From contig JWZX01000286.1 in the NCBI GenBank assembly GCA_001275005.1, positions 1 to 13,426 on the forward strand: a stretch of 13,426 nucleotides of DNA, written 5' to 3'. This document shows positions 6,762-13,426 of this stretch, piece after piece. How positions within the stretch are numbered: the first letter of the stretch is position 1; each line of letters begins with the position of its first letter. Both the position numbers and the translations under genes were made by a program. Below the pieces are notes generated by a model. It saw nothing but the letters and a program-made list of their open reading frames with translations. It did not search any database and was not told the DNA's origin. Source of the DNA: Chrysochromulina tobinii. Lineage: Eukaryota; Haptophyta; Prymnesiales; Chrysochromulinaceae.

Positions 6762-8414
6762 ATGACGACTTCTATCTTGCTGGCCCTCCTCCATGTCGCC
6801 TTTCTGCTCTTCTTCCTCCTCGCACCACTGCTCCTCTTTGGGGGCTGGTTCTTAGTCGAGGCCATTCTCCGCAGGCTTCTCGTCGCCCTGCTCCGGCGAA
6901 TCGTGCGCAACGCACCCGTCAAGATTGACAGCTGCTCGTTCGGCTATGGCCACCTTGAGCTTCGCGGCCTGCACATAGGCAATGGGCCGGGCGAATGGTC
7001 GGCACCATTTGCCGTCGCGAGCGGCCGTTTGCGCATCGAGCTCACATTTCTTGGTCTGCTTTCGCTGGTGCCGTTCCTCCAGCTGCACAACTGGAGCCTC
7101 GGGCCGCTCGAGCTCATGTTCGGCTTCCGCATCAAGCAGGTCGAGAAGTTCGAGGTGGAGAACATCACAATTTTCTTGGAGGACAACAAGGGCGCGACCA
7201 ACTCATCGAACAACCAACTCATTCGATGGGTGACAGAAAACTGTGATGAGGGTGGAGCCAAGAAGCAGGCCCGCATACTTCGCATTGAGAAGAGCCGGCG
7301 CGATTGGCGCCGCCGCTGGCAGCACGGCGATGAGAGCCGAGGCAGACCCGATGGCGCGACAACTGCGGCCACAGACAGCGCAGCCAGTGGTGCTGGTGCT
7401 GGTGCTGGTGCTGGCGCTGGCGCTGGCGCTGGCGCTGGTGCTGGTGCTGGTGCTGGTGCTGGTGCTGGTGCTGGTGCTGGTGCTGGTGCTCAACCCGTGC
7501 CCTCCGCGGGAGTCGCCGCGCTCGCCCAGGCGACCGAGGCGTCCGCGTCATCCGAAGTACCGGGCGGCGCCGCCGGCGACGACGACAACGAGGTCGAGGA
7601 GGCTGATGGGCAGACACGGGGGCCAATGGAGCGGCTTCTGATGCGAAAGATCAGCGAGAAACGCGAGGGGCTGGACGCCGTACGCACCTTCCTATTCGGT
7701 GCGAACCGGCACGCGACGCCCGGAGACTTCCTCGCCAGAGCGCGCGAGGCCTTGGCGGCACAGCACACCGAGTTGCACTCGCGCATGCGTACCTTCGCCG
7801 AGCAGAAGGCGCGCGGGCTGGCCCAAAAGGAGGCGGGGGCTGCGGTAGAGCACATGGAGGAGTCGCACGAGTGGCGCATTGGTTCAATGGAGGTCGCGGC
7901 GTTCACACTCTCCATCAATGGGCAGGTGCTCGGTCTGGGCAGTGATGGCTGGGCAATGCGCGGCTTCTGCGGCACCGACGCGCATCTAATGCAACGCCTC
8001 CTCTTTGGCGCCAATGTGGTCAATACCCTCGAGGGCACGGTAGCTTCGCTCGAGGGGTCGAAGGCATTCAACTTGGATCACGTAGCCGTGCACGAGCTCG
8101 GGCTCGCGGCTAAAATGCTCAAGGACAGCAGCGCGGCCATGGCCTTGCACAAGTCGGCAAGAGTGCGCAATTCGGTCGACTCCTTCGTCGAGATCACGGG
8201 CGCCAAGGCGAACGAGTTGAAGGAGAAGGTCGCGGAGAAGGTTGCGGTCGCCGAGCAGGGTCTACGCGACGCAAAGGTCGGACTCGCCATGGCTTTGGAA
8301 GAAACCAAGGATGGCATCGCCAAGGACGGCATCGCGAAAGGGGTTTGGGGCTTTGGAGAGCACTTCGTCAAGCACGTGCGACGAGATGCGCAGAGTCCGA
8401 CTGCGGCTCCGTGA
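6762..8414 (+). CDS. Membrane-anchored protein with AsmA/lipid-transfer-like N-terminal domain
   Basis: A 550-residue protein; no named family is certain. Residues 4-47 are strongly hydrophobic and then Arg-rich (RRLLVALLRR), a signal anchor. Residues about 52-145 read as alternating beta strands: VKIDSCSFGYGHLELRGL, HIGNGPGEW, SGRLRIELTFLGLLSL, then VENITIFLED. This pattern (membrane helix, a layer described as 'ranking' gene products with GNPPG-like turns, then RIxVxLxxLSLL) resembles bacterial AsmA/TamB and eukaryotic bridge-like lipid-transfer proteins. A basic stretch, a (Gly-Ala)17 tract (210-243), an acidic segment (about 272-283), a beta-rich segment near WRIGSMEVAAFTLSI (about 371-385) and a long C-terminal helix follow. 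The ATG at 6762 is the first after an in-frame TGA at 6720. Its context is weak (T at -3), and another ATG lies 19 nt upstream in a different frame. A role in lipid movement between membranes is inference only. Confidence 0.75.
   Translation: MTTSILLALLHVAFLLFFLLAPLLLFGGWFLVEAILRRLLVALLRRIVRNAPVKIDSCSFGYGHLELRGLHIGNGPGEWSAPFAVASGRLRIELTFLGLLSLVPFLQLHNWSLGPLELMFGFRIKQVEKFEVENITIFLEDNKGATNSSNNQLIRWVTENCDEGGAKKQARILRIEKSRRDWRRRWQHGDESRGRPDGATTAATDSAASGAGAGAGAGAGAGAGAGAGAGAGAGAGAGAGAGAQPVPSAGVAALAQATEASASSEVPGGAAGDDDNEVEEADGQTRGPMERLLMRKISEKREGLDAVRTFLFGANRHATPGDFLARAREALAAQHTELHSRMRTFAEQKARGLAQKEAGAAVEHMEESHEWRIGSMEVAAFTLSINGQVLGLGSDGWAMRGFCGTDAHLMQRLLFGANVVNTLEGTVASLEGSKAFNLDHVAVHELGLAAKMLKDSSAAMALHKSARVRNSVDSFVEITGAKANELKEKVAEKVAVAEQGLRDAKVGLAMALEETKDGIAKDGIAKGVWGFGEHFVKHVRRDAQSPTAAP
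7389..7490 (+). repeat. GGYGCT hexanucleotide repeat, 17 copies (Gly-Ala tract)
   Basis: Seventeen tandem hexamers encode (Gly-Ala)17. The array is blocky: four GGTGCT, then four GGCGCT, then nine GGTGCT, differing only at a synonymous third position. It stays in frame because the unit is six bases. Confidence 0.95.
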
Positions 8415-8705
8415 TGCGTGCGGGAGGTCGCGACGGCTTACCATTGGCGGTTCCCACGATCGCTTTTGGCGCGCGTGATCGCGCGTGACTGTGATGCGAC
8501 GGCCGGTGTGTCCCTGTGTCGTGTGTGGAGCCGCCCCCGCCCGTCTGGGAATCATGCTGGGAACGTGCTTTACGGACCGCGCCAAACCGTCTCTTGGCTT
8601 TAATTTCCGTTTTCTGAGAGAGTATCAACTGCGACGGGGCCCTTGCTCTGCATGGCTCTACTTGCGCTACTGAGTACTGGTGTCACGACGCGCGGCCACG
8701 GGGAG
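8415..8705. other. Convergent intergenic spacer
   Basis: The 291 bp between two converging stop codons contains no supported gene. A short GCGCGTGA direct repeat occurs at 8471-8488. Both 3' ends must lie here. Confidence 0.45.
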
Positions 8706-9834
8706 TCAGAATAAGTCAGACAAGCGCGAGTACCAGTCGAAGGGATGAGGAACATCGATCTTGGCTAAGATCCCTTTGGCGAGCGTGACAGCGCTGCCTG
8801 CCGCAATGTTGCAAGTCGAGATACGCGAGAAGCCGTACTGCAGCGCGATCGAAGAGAAGATTGGGATCGTGAGGTTGTCGTTGATCCCAAACGGCTCGAT
8901 GAGCTCGGTGAGCGTCGCGACGATGGCGCCAATCGCGACCTGGTGAGCGAGTGCGACGAGCGTGCGCATGAGGAGAAAACCGCAAGGCAACACAAGGCGG
9001 CACAAGGCGGCGCAAGGCGGCACAAGGCGGCTCGAGTGGGCGGTGCAGCGGCGCGAGGCGGCGCAGCGGCGGGGCACGCACTGGGTACTCGCGCAGCTCC
9101 ACGTTCCAAAACGTGACGCAGCCGATGCAGAAGCACACGAGCAGCATCGCCATGGAGCCCTCAGCACTCTTCTTGCCCGCTCGACCGAGCTTGAGGCTGA
9201 CCGTCTCACCTCCGAAGGAGACGCCCACGATGGCAGCACTCAGGTCGCCGAGAATGAGGAAGAGGATCGAGGCCATCGTGATCGACGGCGGCGAGATCGC
9301 CATCGTCAGTGTGCATCCAAGGGAGAGATAGCAAGAGCCGGTCAGCTGGTTCTTCTCCTTCTCGCGCAGGATCCGCTGCATCGGCCAGTTGCGCTGGATC
9401 CATCCTGGGCCGTACACGCGCGATATGTCGGCCGTCCACCCCGTGATGGTGATTGCCCAGCACAGGCTGACGCAGTCCTCATTCGTCCAGCCGACGTTGA
9501 GCAGCAATTGATGGATGAGCGGCACGAGCAGCGTTGCTAGGTGAAACATCTTGCGATCGACCTCCTTAATCGTCCGATGCACCTTGCGCGCGTTGACGCC
9601 CCACGCCTCCAGAAACCTTTCTTTGTTGCGCAGCCCATTGAAGGCGAGCGTGCCGACCAGCGATGCTAAGCTGAGCAGGAGGATCACGTTGAGCAGGGAT
9701 CGATTGTTGGGTTGATCGACGGCCCACGGCTGCGAGACCTCGCTCTGGCCGTGCCACCACGCGGACAGGGCGGCGACTGTTGAGACCGGAGGCGCCGGTG
9801 CGCTGCCCGCACACGATTGCTTCTGCCACGCCAT
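8706..9834 (-). CDS. CTP-dependent lipid kinase, Dgk1/dolichol kinase/phytol kinase superfamily (two exons)
   Basis: Join exon 1 (9834-9082) and exon 2 (8939-8706) for a 328-residue polytopic membrane protein. Relatives phosphorylate diacylglycerol, dolichol or phytol with CTP at the ER or plastid envelope; which lipid is used here cannot be told. Diagnostic segments are RKMFHLATLLVPLIHQLLL (94-112), EKNQLTGSCYLSLG (160-173), FLILGDLSAAIVGVSFG (192-208), GKKSAEGSMAMLLV (220-233), and across the splice junction REYP|VAIGAIVATLTELIEP followed by FGINDNLTIPIFSSIALQ. Without splicing, exon 1 runs into a Pro/Arg-rich wrong frame and loses the conserved C-terminus. The ATG at 9834 is the first after an in-frame TAG at 9882-9880. 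The stop is TGA at 8708-8706. Several membrane helices are visible. The family is secure at superfamily level and the splice model is strong. Confidence 0.88.
8940..9081 (-). other. Spliceosomal intron (GT-AG, 142 nt, phase 0)
   Basis: The donor is GTGCGT right after the codon for Pro251, and the acceptor is CTCACCAG before GTC (Val252), with a pyrimidine-rich run upstream. The length, 142 nt, gives the one-base shift needed to join the two conserved frames. It is the only intron I can support in the window. Confidence 0.85.
8981..9030. repeat. 10-bp tandem repeat inside the intron
   Basis: Five tandem copies of a decamer close to CACAAGGCGG on the plus strand; copies at 8991, 9001 and 9021 are identical and the others differ at one to three positions. 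On the transcribed strand it reads CCGCCTTGTG. It makes up about a third of the intron. Confidence 0.9.
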
Positions 9835-10276
9835 GGATTCGTTCGTGAAATGGGCTGGTTTGATGAAGAACTTTTGATTCTATTTGAGTATTTGAGCGAG
9901 TATGGCTGAGTTCAGGGGGTCCAGGGGTCCCGAGCTAGTTGTAACCGCACACGTATGTACGTCGGTCCGGTGTCTTGGGTGTCATTTTATAAACATTGGC
10001 TATGAATTTGAATCGGCGGACCCCATAATAGATCATATGGCCGGCGTAGGATTCGTGTAGGATTTGAATTTCTGTGAGGGAAATCGGATTTTCGTGAGGG
10101 AAAGGGAGTTCCGGGACTGTTCCTGTGAGGGTGGGTGCTTTGAAGGATGGGGGGGGATCCAAAAGGATCGTATCACGTGGCGCTGAAGTTTCGCGAAACT
10201 TCGCACCACGTGGTGCTGAAGGGGCGCAAAACTTCGCACCCGTGGTGCTGAAGGGGCGCAAAACTTCGCACCCAAC
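9835..10276. promoter_or_regulatory. Divergent promoter region, lipid kinase / 802-residue gene
   Basis: 442 bp between divergent start codons. On the minus strand a CCAAT motif (complement of 9995-9999) is followed by TTTATAAA (9986-9993), about 150 bp upstream of the lipid-kinase ATG, consistent with a TATA-type promoter for that gene. Towards the other gene there are GTGAGGG repeats (about 10074-10130) and the G-box repeat block at 10174-10271. No gene is supported here. Confidence 0.45.
10174..10271 (+). repeat. Three 33-bp tandem repeats with G-boxes
   Basis: Units at 10174-10206, 10207-10239 and 10240-10271 (33, 33 and 32 bp). Units 2 and 3 are nearly identical; unit 1 differs in its middle. 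Units 1 and 2 begin with CACGTG (G-box/E-box); in unit 3 one base is lost and the site is destroyed. Two perfect palindromes lie inside: 18 bp at 10185-10202 and 14 bp at 10203-10216. The block ends five bases before the ATG at 10277. Confidence 0.9.
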
Positions 10277-12685
10277 ATGGCCGACGAGCTTCAGATGCCC
10301 GACGTGCTCGAGTTGACTGGCTGTTGCCATCAAGAAAGCCAGAACCTGGCACACGGCTGCATGTTGGTTCGTTACGTTCCGGATCACTACCATCCGCTTC
10401 ACTCATATGTGGTGTGCGAAAATGTGGTGATGCCCATCAATGGCTATTACTTTTGCCACCTGGATTGCCTCCGGACGTATAACACTCACGTCGCCAATCT
10501 GGGCGCGGTTACGGTCATGCCCGACGACGGGCCCGGGGACCAGCCTTACGACATGTTCTTCTTGCCTGAGCGCCGGCGGCCCAAGGAGGAGGCCGACGAG
10601 GGCACGAAATTCCCTGAGAATGCCGAGTTGGAGGCTGGTGATGATGTTGAGCTTGATGCTGGTGATGATGCTGAGCTTGCAGGCGCCAAGAAAGGCGGTG
10701 GTCGTGGCGGCGACGGTCGTGGCGGCGGCGGTCGTGGCGGCGGCGGTCGTGGCGGCGGCGGTCGTGGCGGCGGCGACGGTGAGATTGACAGCGAGGAGGG
10801 CGAGGCTGACGCCGATGAAGGCGGCGGCGGTGGCGGCGGCGGTCGTGGCGGCGGTCGTGGCGGCGGTGATCGTGGCGGCGGCGGTCGTGGCGGCGGCGGT
10901 CGTGGCGGCAACGGTCGTGACGGCGTCGAGAAACCGGCAGAACAGCCATTCGATGGGGTCGCAGTCGGCATGCGCGTTCGGATGATCTTCAACACTCAGC
11001 CACCAAGCTGGTATGGTGGGCTGATCGTGCTACAAGATGATGACGAGCGAATTTGGATTGCATTTGACGATGGCGACCTACGTGTAATTGATGAGAATAG
11101 GTTCCTGGACGAATGGAAGGTGGGCAAGATTAGACACATGGATGTTGCAGAAGGAGGGCTGGTGGAAAATACTGGAGGCCTCGCTGCAGCCGAAGATGTG
11201 ACGTGGTATAACGGAAAGCCCGCTGGTGTGTTGCTCGGCAAGACAGGCCTCAGCATGGGAGGCATGCTCATCTACCAGTCCCACGTCGTTCAGCCTGCAT
11301 CGTTCAAGCCTGCAGGACGTCAAAGAGGGAGCAGATCGGGGGGTGATGCTCCCCAGAACATAAGAGAATACGGTGGCTGGCATACTGTTTTCAAGGGCGA
11401 TCGCGTCGACTACGCAGCCAGTAATGTTAAGGCCGGAACAACGGGCGCGCAAGAAGAAGGCCAACATGCCTCCGCAATTGTCTTTGGCTTTGCATGGCAT
11501 AAGGGCAACAAAGCAGACCAAGGGCGCAAGTTCCTGATCCTTTACGAAGAGGCCTCTCGCATCTTCTTCATTGGCATGTGCACGAGATGGCGGCGGCGGA
11601 CAAACTTCGATGTGATCGCCGCTACAAACTTCGATGAGGATGCCCACGATCAAGCTGCTACGATTAGTGTTGAGCTTTGTGAAATCATGAACGCGGACTT
11701 TGAGTTGTCCGGGCCCTTGGCCATATTGGCCCAGGATACGTTCACCAAGGTGGAGAACCAGGCGAAACATCCGCCGCCAAGTCTTCGGGGACAAAACAAG
11801 GCGGCGGCCGCTGCTGCTGCTCAGCTGAAGGCAAAAACAAAGGCCGAAGCAAAGGCCGACGCTAAAGCGAAGGCTCAGGCCGACGCGAAGGCTCAGGCCG
11901 ACGCTAAAGCGAAGGCTCTGGCCGACGCTAAAGCGAAGACAAAGCCAAAAGGAGAGGGGCGGAAACGGAAGGAGGCGGAGGTGGAGGCGGAGGGAGAAGT
12001 AGAGGACGATTCGCAGCCGAAGAAGATCAAGCCCGCGCCATCGCTGCCGCCACCAAAACCGCAGAAACCGCCAAAACTGCCGAAACCGCCACCTAAGCTG
12101 AACAGGCTTGAAGAAGCAGAGGAAGATGAAGAGGTGGATGAGGACGGTGCAGAGCCGTCGCCAAAGAAGAAGGAGACGTCTTCACCTCCGCCGAAACCGC
12201 CACCGAAATCGACCATGCTGCCGGCTGCAGTGCCGCCTCTGCCTCGCGGTTGGAAATCTAGCTTTGACGAGGACGGGGTCATCTTCTACTACAACCAGGA
12301 CCGATCAAAGGTCCAATATGAAGAACCGACGCCCCATGTCACCGCGTCGCCGCCTCCGCCGCCGCCGCGTGCGCCAAAGCCACAGTGCATGCCGCAAAGG
12401 CAGCCACAGCCAGCCGCCAAAACGCACGTCCATCCGCCAGCGTCGATGTGGTTGACGCAGCTGCAGGGCGGCTCGAGCAGCAGTACGTCTGAAAGACCAG
12501 ATGACGTTATCCCCTCGGAGCGGCGTGAGAGCGCGAGAGGTCTCCAGCCGTTGGAAATGCAGCGTCTCAGGCAGATGGCAGCGCTCAGATCTCAGCTCTT
12601 GTATGCAACCTCTGAGGAGAATAAAATGCGTATTGCTGGACTTCTGGCCGATCTCGAGCTGGCTCACGAGCAGGGTTGGACTTGA
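10277..12685 (+). CDS. Large multidomain protein: Cys/His cluster, RGG boxes, Tudor-like, Ala/Lys helix, degenerate WW
   Basis: An 802-residue protein with no orthologue I recognise. N-terminal Cys/His-rich region (16-71) ends in GYYFCHLDCLRTY (57-68), like MYM/FCS-type zinc fingers. Two RGG-rich blocks (139-167, 182-213) suggest RNA binding. A Tudor-like barrel (225-280) has VGMRVRMIF, WYGGLIV and WIAFDDGDLRVID. An uncharacterised beta-rich region (300-490) includes FKGDRVDYAASN and KFLILYEEASRIFFIG. Next come an Ala/Lys/Asp helical repeat (518-557), Lys-rich patches such as GRKRK and PKKIK that could direct nuclear import, Pro-rich stretches, and a WW-like domain (655-686) with LPRGWKSS, YYN and EEP but Tyr681 where the second Trp belongs. 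A C-terminal helix (757-800) closes it. The ATG has A at -3 and G at +4 with an in-frame TGA at 10217. A nuclear RNA/chromatin scaffold is inferred. Confidence 0.8.
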   Translation: MADELQMPDVLELTGCCHQESQNLAHGCMLVRYVPDHYHPLHSYVVCENVVMPINGYYFCHLDCLRTYNTHVANLGAVTVMPDDGPGDQPYDMFFLPERRRPKEEADEGTKFPENAELEAGDDVELDAGDDAELAGAKKGGGRGGDGRGGGGRGGGGRGGGGRGGGDGEIDSEEGEADADEGGGGGGGGRGGGRGGGDRGGGGRGGGGRGGNGRDGVEKPAEQPFDGVAVGMRVRMIFNTQPPSWYGGLIVLQDDDERIWIAFDDGDLRVIDENRFLDEWKVGKIRHMDVAEGGLVENTGGLAAAEDVTWYNGKPAGVLLGKTGLSMGGMLIYQSHVVQPASFKPAGRQRGSRSGGDAPQNIREYGGWHTVFKGDRVDYAASNVKAGTTGAQEEGQHASAIVFGFAWHKGNKADQGRKFLILYEEASRIFFIGMCTRWRRRTNFDVIAATNFDEDAHDQAATISVELCEIMNADFELSGPLAILAQDTFTKVENQAKHPPPSLRGQNKAAAAAAAQLKAKTKAEAKADAKAKAQADAKAQADAKAKALADAKAKTKPKGEGRKRKEAEVEAEGEVEDDSQPKKIKPAPSLPPPKPQKPPKLPKPPPKLNRLEEAEEDEEVDEDGAEPSPKKKETSSPPPKPPPKSTMLPAAVPPLPRGWKSSFDEDGVIFYYNQDRSKVQYEEPTPHVTASPPPPPPRAPKPQCMPQRQPQPAAKTHVHPPASMWLTQLQGGSSSSTSERPDDVIPSERRESARGLQPLEMQRLRQMAALRSQLLYATSEENKMRIAGLLADLELAHEQGWT
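10691..10915 (+). repeat. GGTCGTGGCGGC-type repeats encoding RGG boxes
   Basis: Two clusters of near-perfect 15-bp units built on GGTCGTGGCGGCGGC are separated by a short acidic segment. They encode Arg-Gly-Gly repeats. Unit lengths are multiples of three, so copy changes keep the frame. Confidence 0.9.
11828..11947 (+). repeat. Ala/Lys/Asp tandem repeat
   Basis: Imperfect units of 18-24 bp around GCCGACGCTAAAGCGAAG encode ADAKAKAQ/ADAKAQ/ADAKAKAL. This composition usually forms a long single alpha helix, separating the central region from the Pro-rich and WW part. Confidence 0.85.
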
Positions 12686-13016
12686 GAGCTGGAAGGAGAA
12701 GAGAGCATGAGAGGCTGAGAGTACATCTGAGAGCACAAGAGCAGGGGAAGCCGCGTGAGGGCGCGAGTCGCGCGATGAGAGCATGAGAGAGCAAGACGGA
12801 GATCCGCCGCATGTAAGATATCTGAGATGAGACAGAGCGTACGGTAAGAGCGGGAGGGCAGGAGGGCGTGAGCGCTGAGCCGAGCGTGAGCCGAGCGTGA
12901 GAGATAAGAGAGATCGTGAGACAGCGTGTGCGTGAGACACTGAGCGAGAGAGCGGCCGAACCACAAGAGGGACAATAGTTGTTTGAATGTGTGAGTCCGG
13001 TCTAATAACGATTCAC
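12686..13016. repeat. Purine-rich low-complexity convergent spacer
   Basis: No gene is supported. The plus strand is dominated by GAG, GAGAGC and TGAGAG words. A 13-bp word (GAGAGCATGAGAG) occurs exactly at 12701-12713 and 12777-12789, and an 11-bp unit (GAGCCGAGCGT) is tandemly doubled at 12877-12898. It probably includes the 3' UTR of the upstream gene. Confidence 0.65.
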
Positions 13017-13403
13017 TCACTCGCCAGGACCCTGGACCTTGCGCAAAAACAAGCACACACTCCCCTTCTTGAACTCAGCTTCCTCCGTAGCGGAGAGTAG
13101 TTTTCCATGGCCTGCCCGGTATGCGCACTGCCAGCACTTCCGCTCCGAAGCCTGCTTTTCCGCCATAATGCAAAAGTGGGCTGCGGGCCACGGGCGACGG
13201 CCTACAACGTGCAGTAGGTAAGGAATGAACTCCTCATCTGGGGCTAATCGAGCGTGGCTAGCCGCATGCTCTGCGCCGGCGTGAGCGTATGCAGAGCGGT
13301 AAGCCGCGGCCAACCTGGCCTGGTGCCCAGGCGCCAAATACACTTCGGAAAATGTGCGCTCAAATTTGTGCGACACTTGCAGCCTGCCCTCGGCAAAACT
13401 CAT
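13017..13403 (-). CDS. Hypothetical protein, possibly 5'-incomplete
   Basis: A 128-residue frame with an ATG at 13403 in good context (A at -3) and a TGA stop at 13019-13017. It is not a family I recognise. It has mixed, protein-like composition with Cys and His concentrated in HFCIM and CWQCAYRAGHG (about 76-101), which might bind metal, then EEAEFKKGSVCLFLRKV at the end. The frame stays open through the 23 bases upstream of the ATG to the window edge, so the true start may lie outside. TATAT about 10 bases upstream of the ATG is too close for a TATA box of this start. It converges with the 802-residue gene. Confidence 0.45.
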   Translation of the reverse strand: MSFAEGRLQVSHKFERTFSEVYLAPGHQARLAAAYRSAYAHAGAEHAASHARLAPDEEFIPYLLHVVGRRPWPAAHFCIMAEKQASERKCWQCAYRAGHGKLLSATEEAEFKKGSVCLFLRKVQGPGE

Positions 13404-13426
13404 GATGGGATATAGTCTTAATCTGT

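Noticed and set aside
9031-9081. Alternative short intron of 51 nt ending at the AG near 9031
   Set aside because: Its length is a multiple of three, so it stays in the wrong frame and does not reach the conserved C-terminus.
8716-9834. Reading the lipid-kinase gene as one 372-residue intronless protein, or as a frameshifted pseudogene
   Set aside because: The unspliced C-terminus is Pro/Arg-rich and unlike the family, while a GT-AG intron at 9081-8940 restores FGINDNLTIPIFSS in frame. The conserved second part argues against decay.
10174-10271. CRISPR-like array
   Set aside because: The 33-bp units are contiguous with no unique spacers, and the context is eukaryotic.
9935-10402. Minus-strand 155-codon frame with repeated GAKF-SAPR words
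   Set aside because: The repeated words come from translating the 33-bp promoter repeats, and it overlaps the start of the 802-residue gene antisense.
12305-12964. Minus-strand 219-codon frame
   Set aside because: It is antisense to the 802-residue gene and to the GA-rich spacer; Ser/Leu/Arg-rich without domain character.
1-13426. tRNA, rRNA, transposon or integrated-virus signatures
   Set aside because: No cloverleaf with TTCGAATC-type box, no rRNA-like segment, no transposase or integrase motif, and no terminal inverted repeats were seen.

Overview
The window looks like nuclear DNA from a compact, GC-rich, intron-poor unicellular eukaryote, most likely a marine microalga such as a haptophyte or pelagophyte. 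The eukaryotic assignment is secure: it carries a CK2 alpha catalytic subunit, a CaMK-type kinase with a GRAM domain, Tudor, WW and Myb-like domains, and a gene interrupted by a canonical GT-AG intron. The lineage is only an inference from gene density, GC content, Ala/Pro/Gly-rich low-complexity tracts and the GTGCGT-type splice donor.

Layout, left to right. 1-613: no convincing gene; a GTAAGT tetranucleotide array and a CG palindrome. 614-1726 (-): CK2 alpha with a duplicated proline-directed tail. 1955-3661 (+): a chromatin-type protein (coiled coil, C2HC zinc finger, Tudor, telobox-like Myb), divergent from CK2 alpha across a 228 bp promoter. 3662-4204: convergent intergenic region with a 9-bp hairpin. 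4205-5584 (-): CaMK-like kinase fused to a GRAM domain. 5662-6552 (+): FkbM-type methyltransferase, divergent from the kinase. 6762-8414 (+): membrane-anchored protein with an AsmA/bridge-like lipid-transfer-like region and a (Gly-Ala)17 tract. 8706-9834 (-): CTP-dependent lipid kinase (Dgk1/dolichol kinase/phytol kinase superfamily), split by a 142-nt intron that carries a 10-bp tandem repeat. 9835-10276: divergent promoter with three 33-bp repeats containing G-boxes. 10277-12685 (+): an 802-residue protein with a Cys/His cluster, RGG boxes, a Tudor-like domain, an Ala/Lys helix and a degenerate WW domain. 12686-13016: purine-rich convergent spacer. 13017-13403 (-): small unrecognised gene, possibly continuing past the window edge.

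This is not an operon. Genes alternate in divergent and convergent pairs with short spacers, so functional links are loose. Two themes recur: signalling kinases (CK2 alpha, CaMK-GRAM) and chromatin/RNA scaffold proteins with Tudor domains (1955-3661 and 10277-12685). Lipid and membrane biology forms a third: the GRAM domain, the lipid-transfer-like protein and the lipid kinase. The most unusual items are the kinase-GRAM fusion, the TRF-like Myb protein and the 802-residue multidomain protein.
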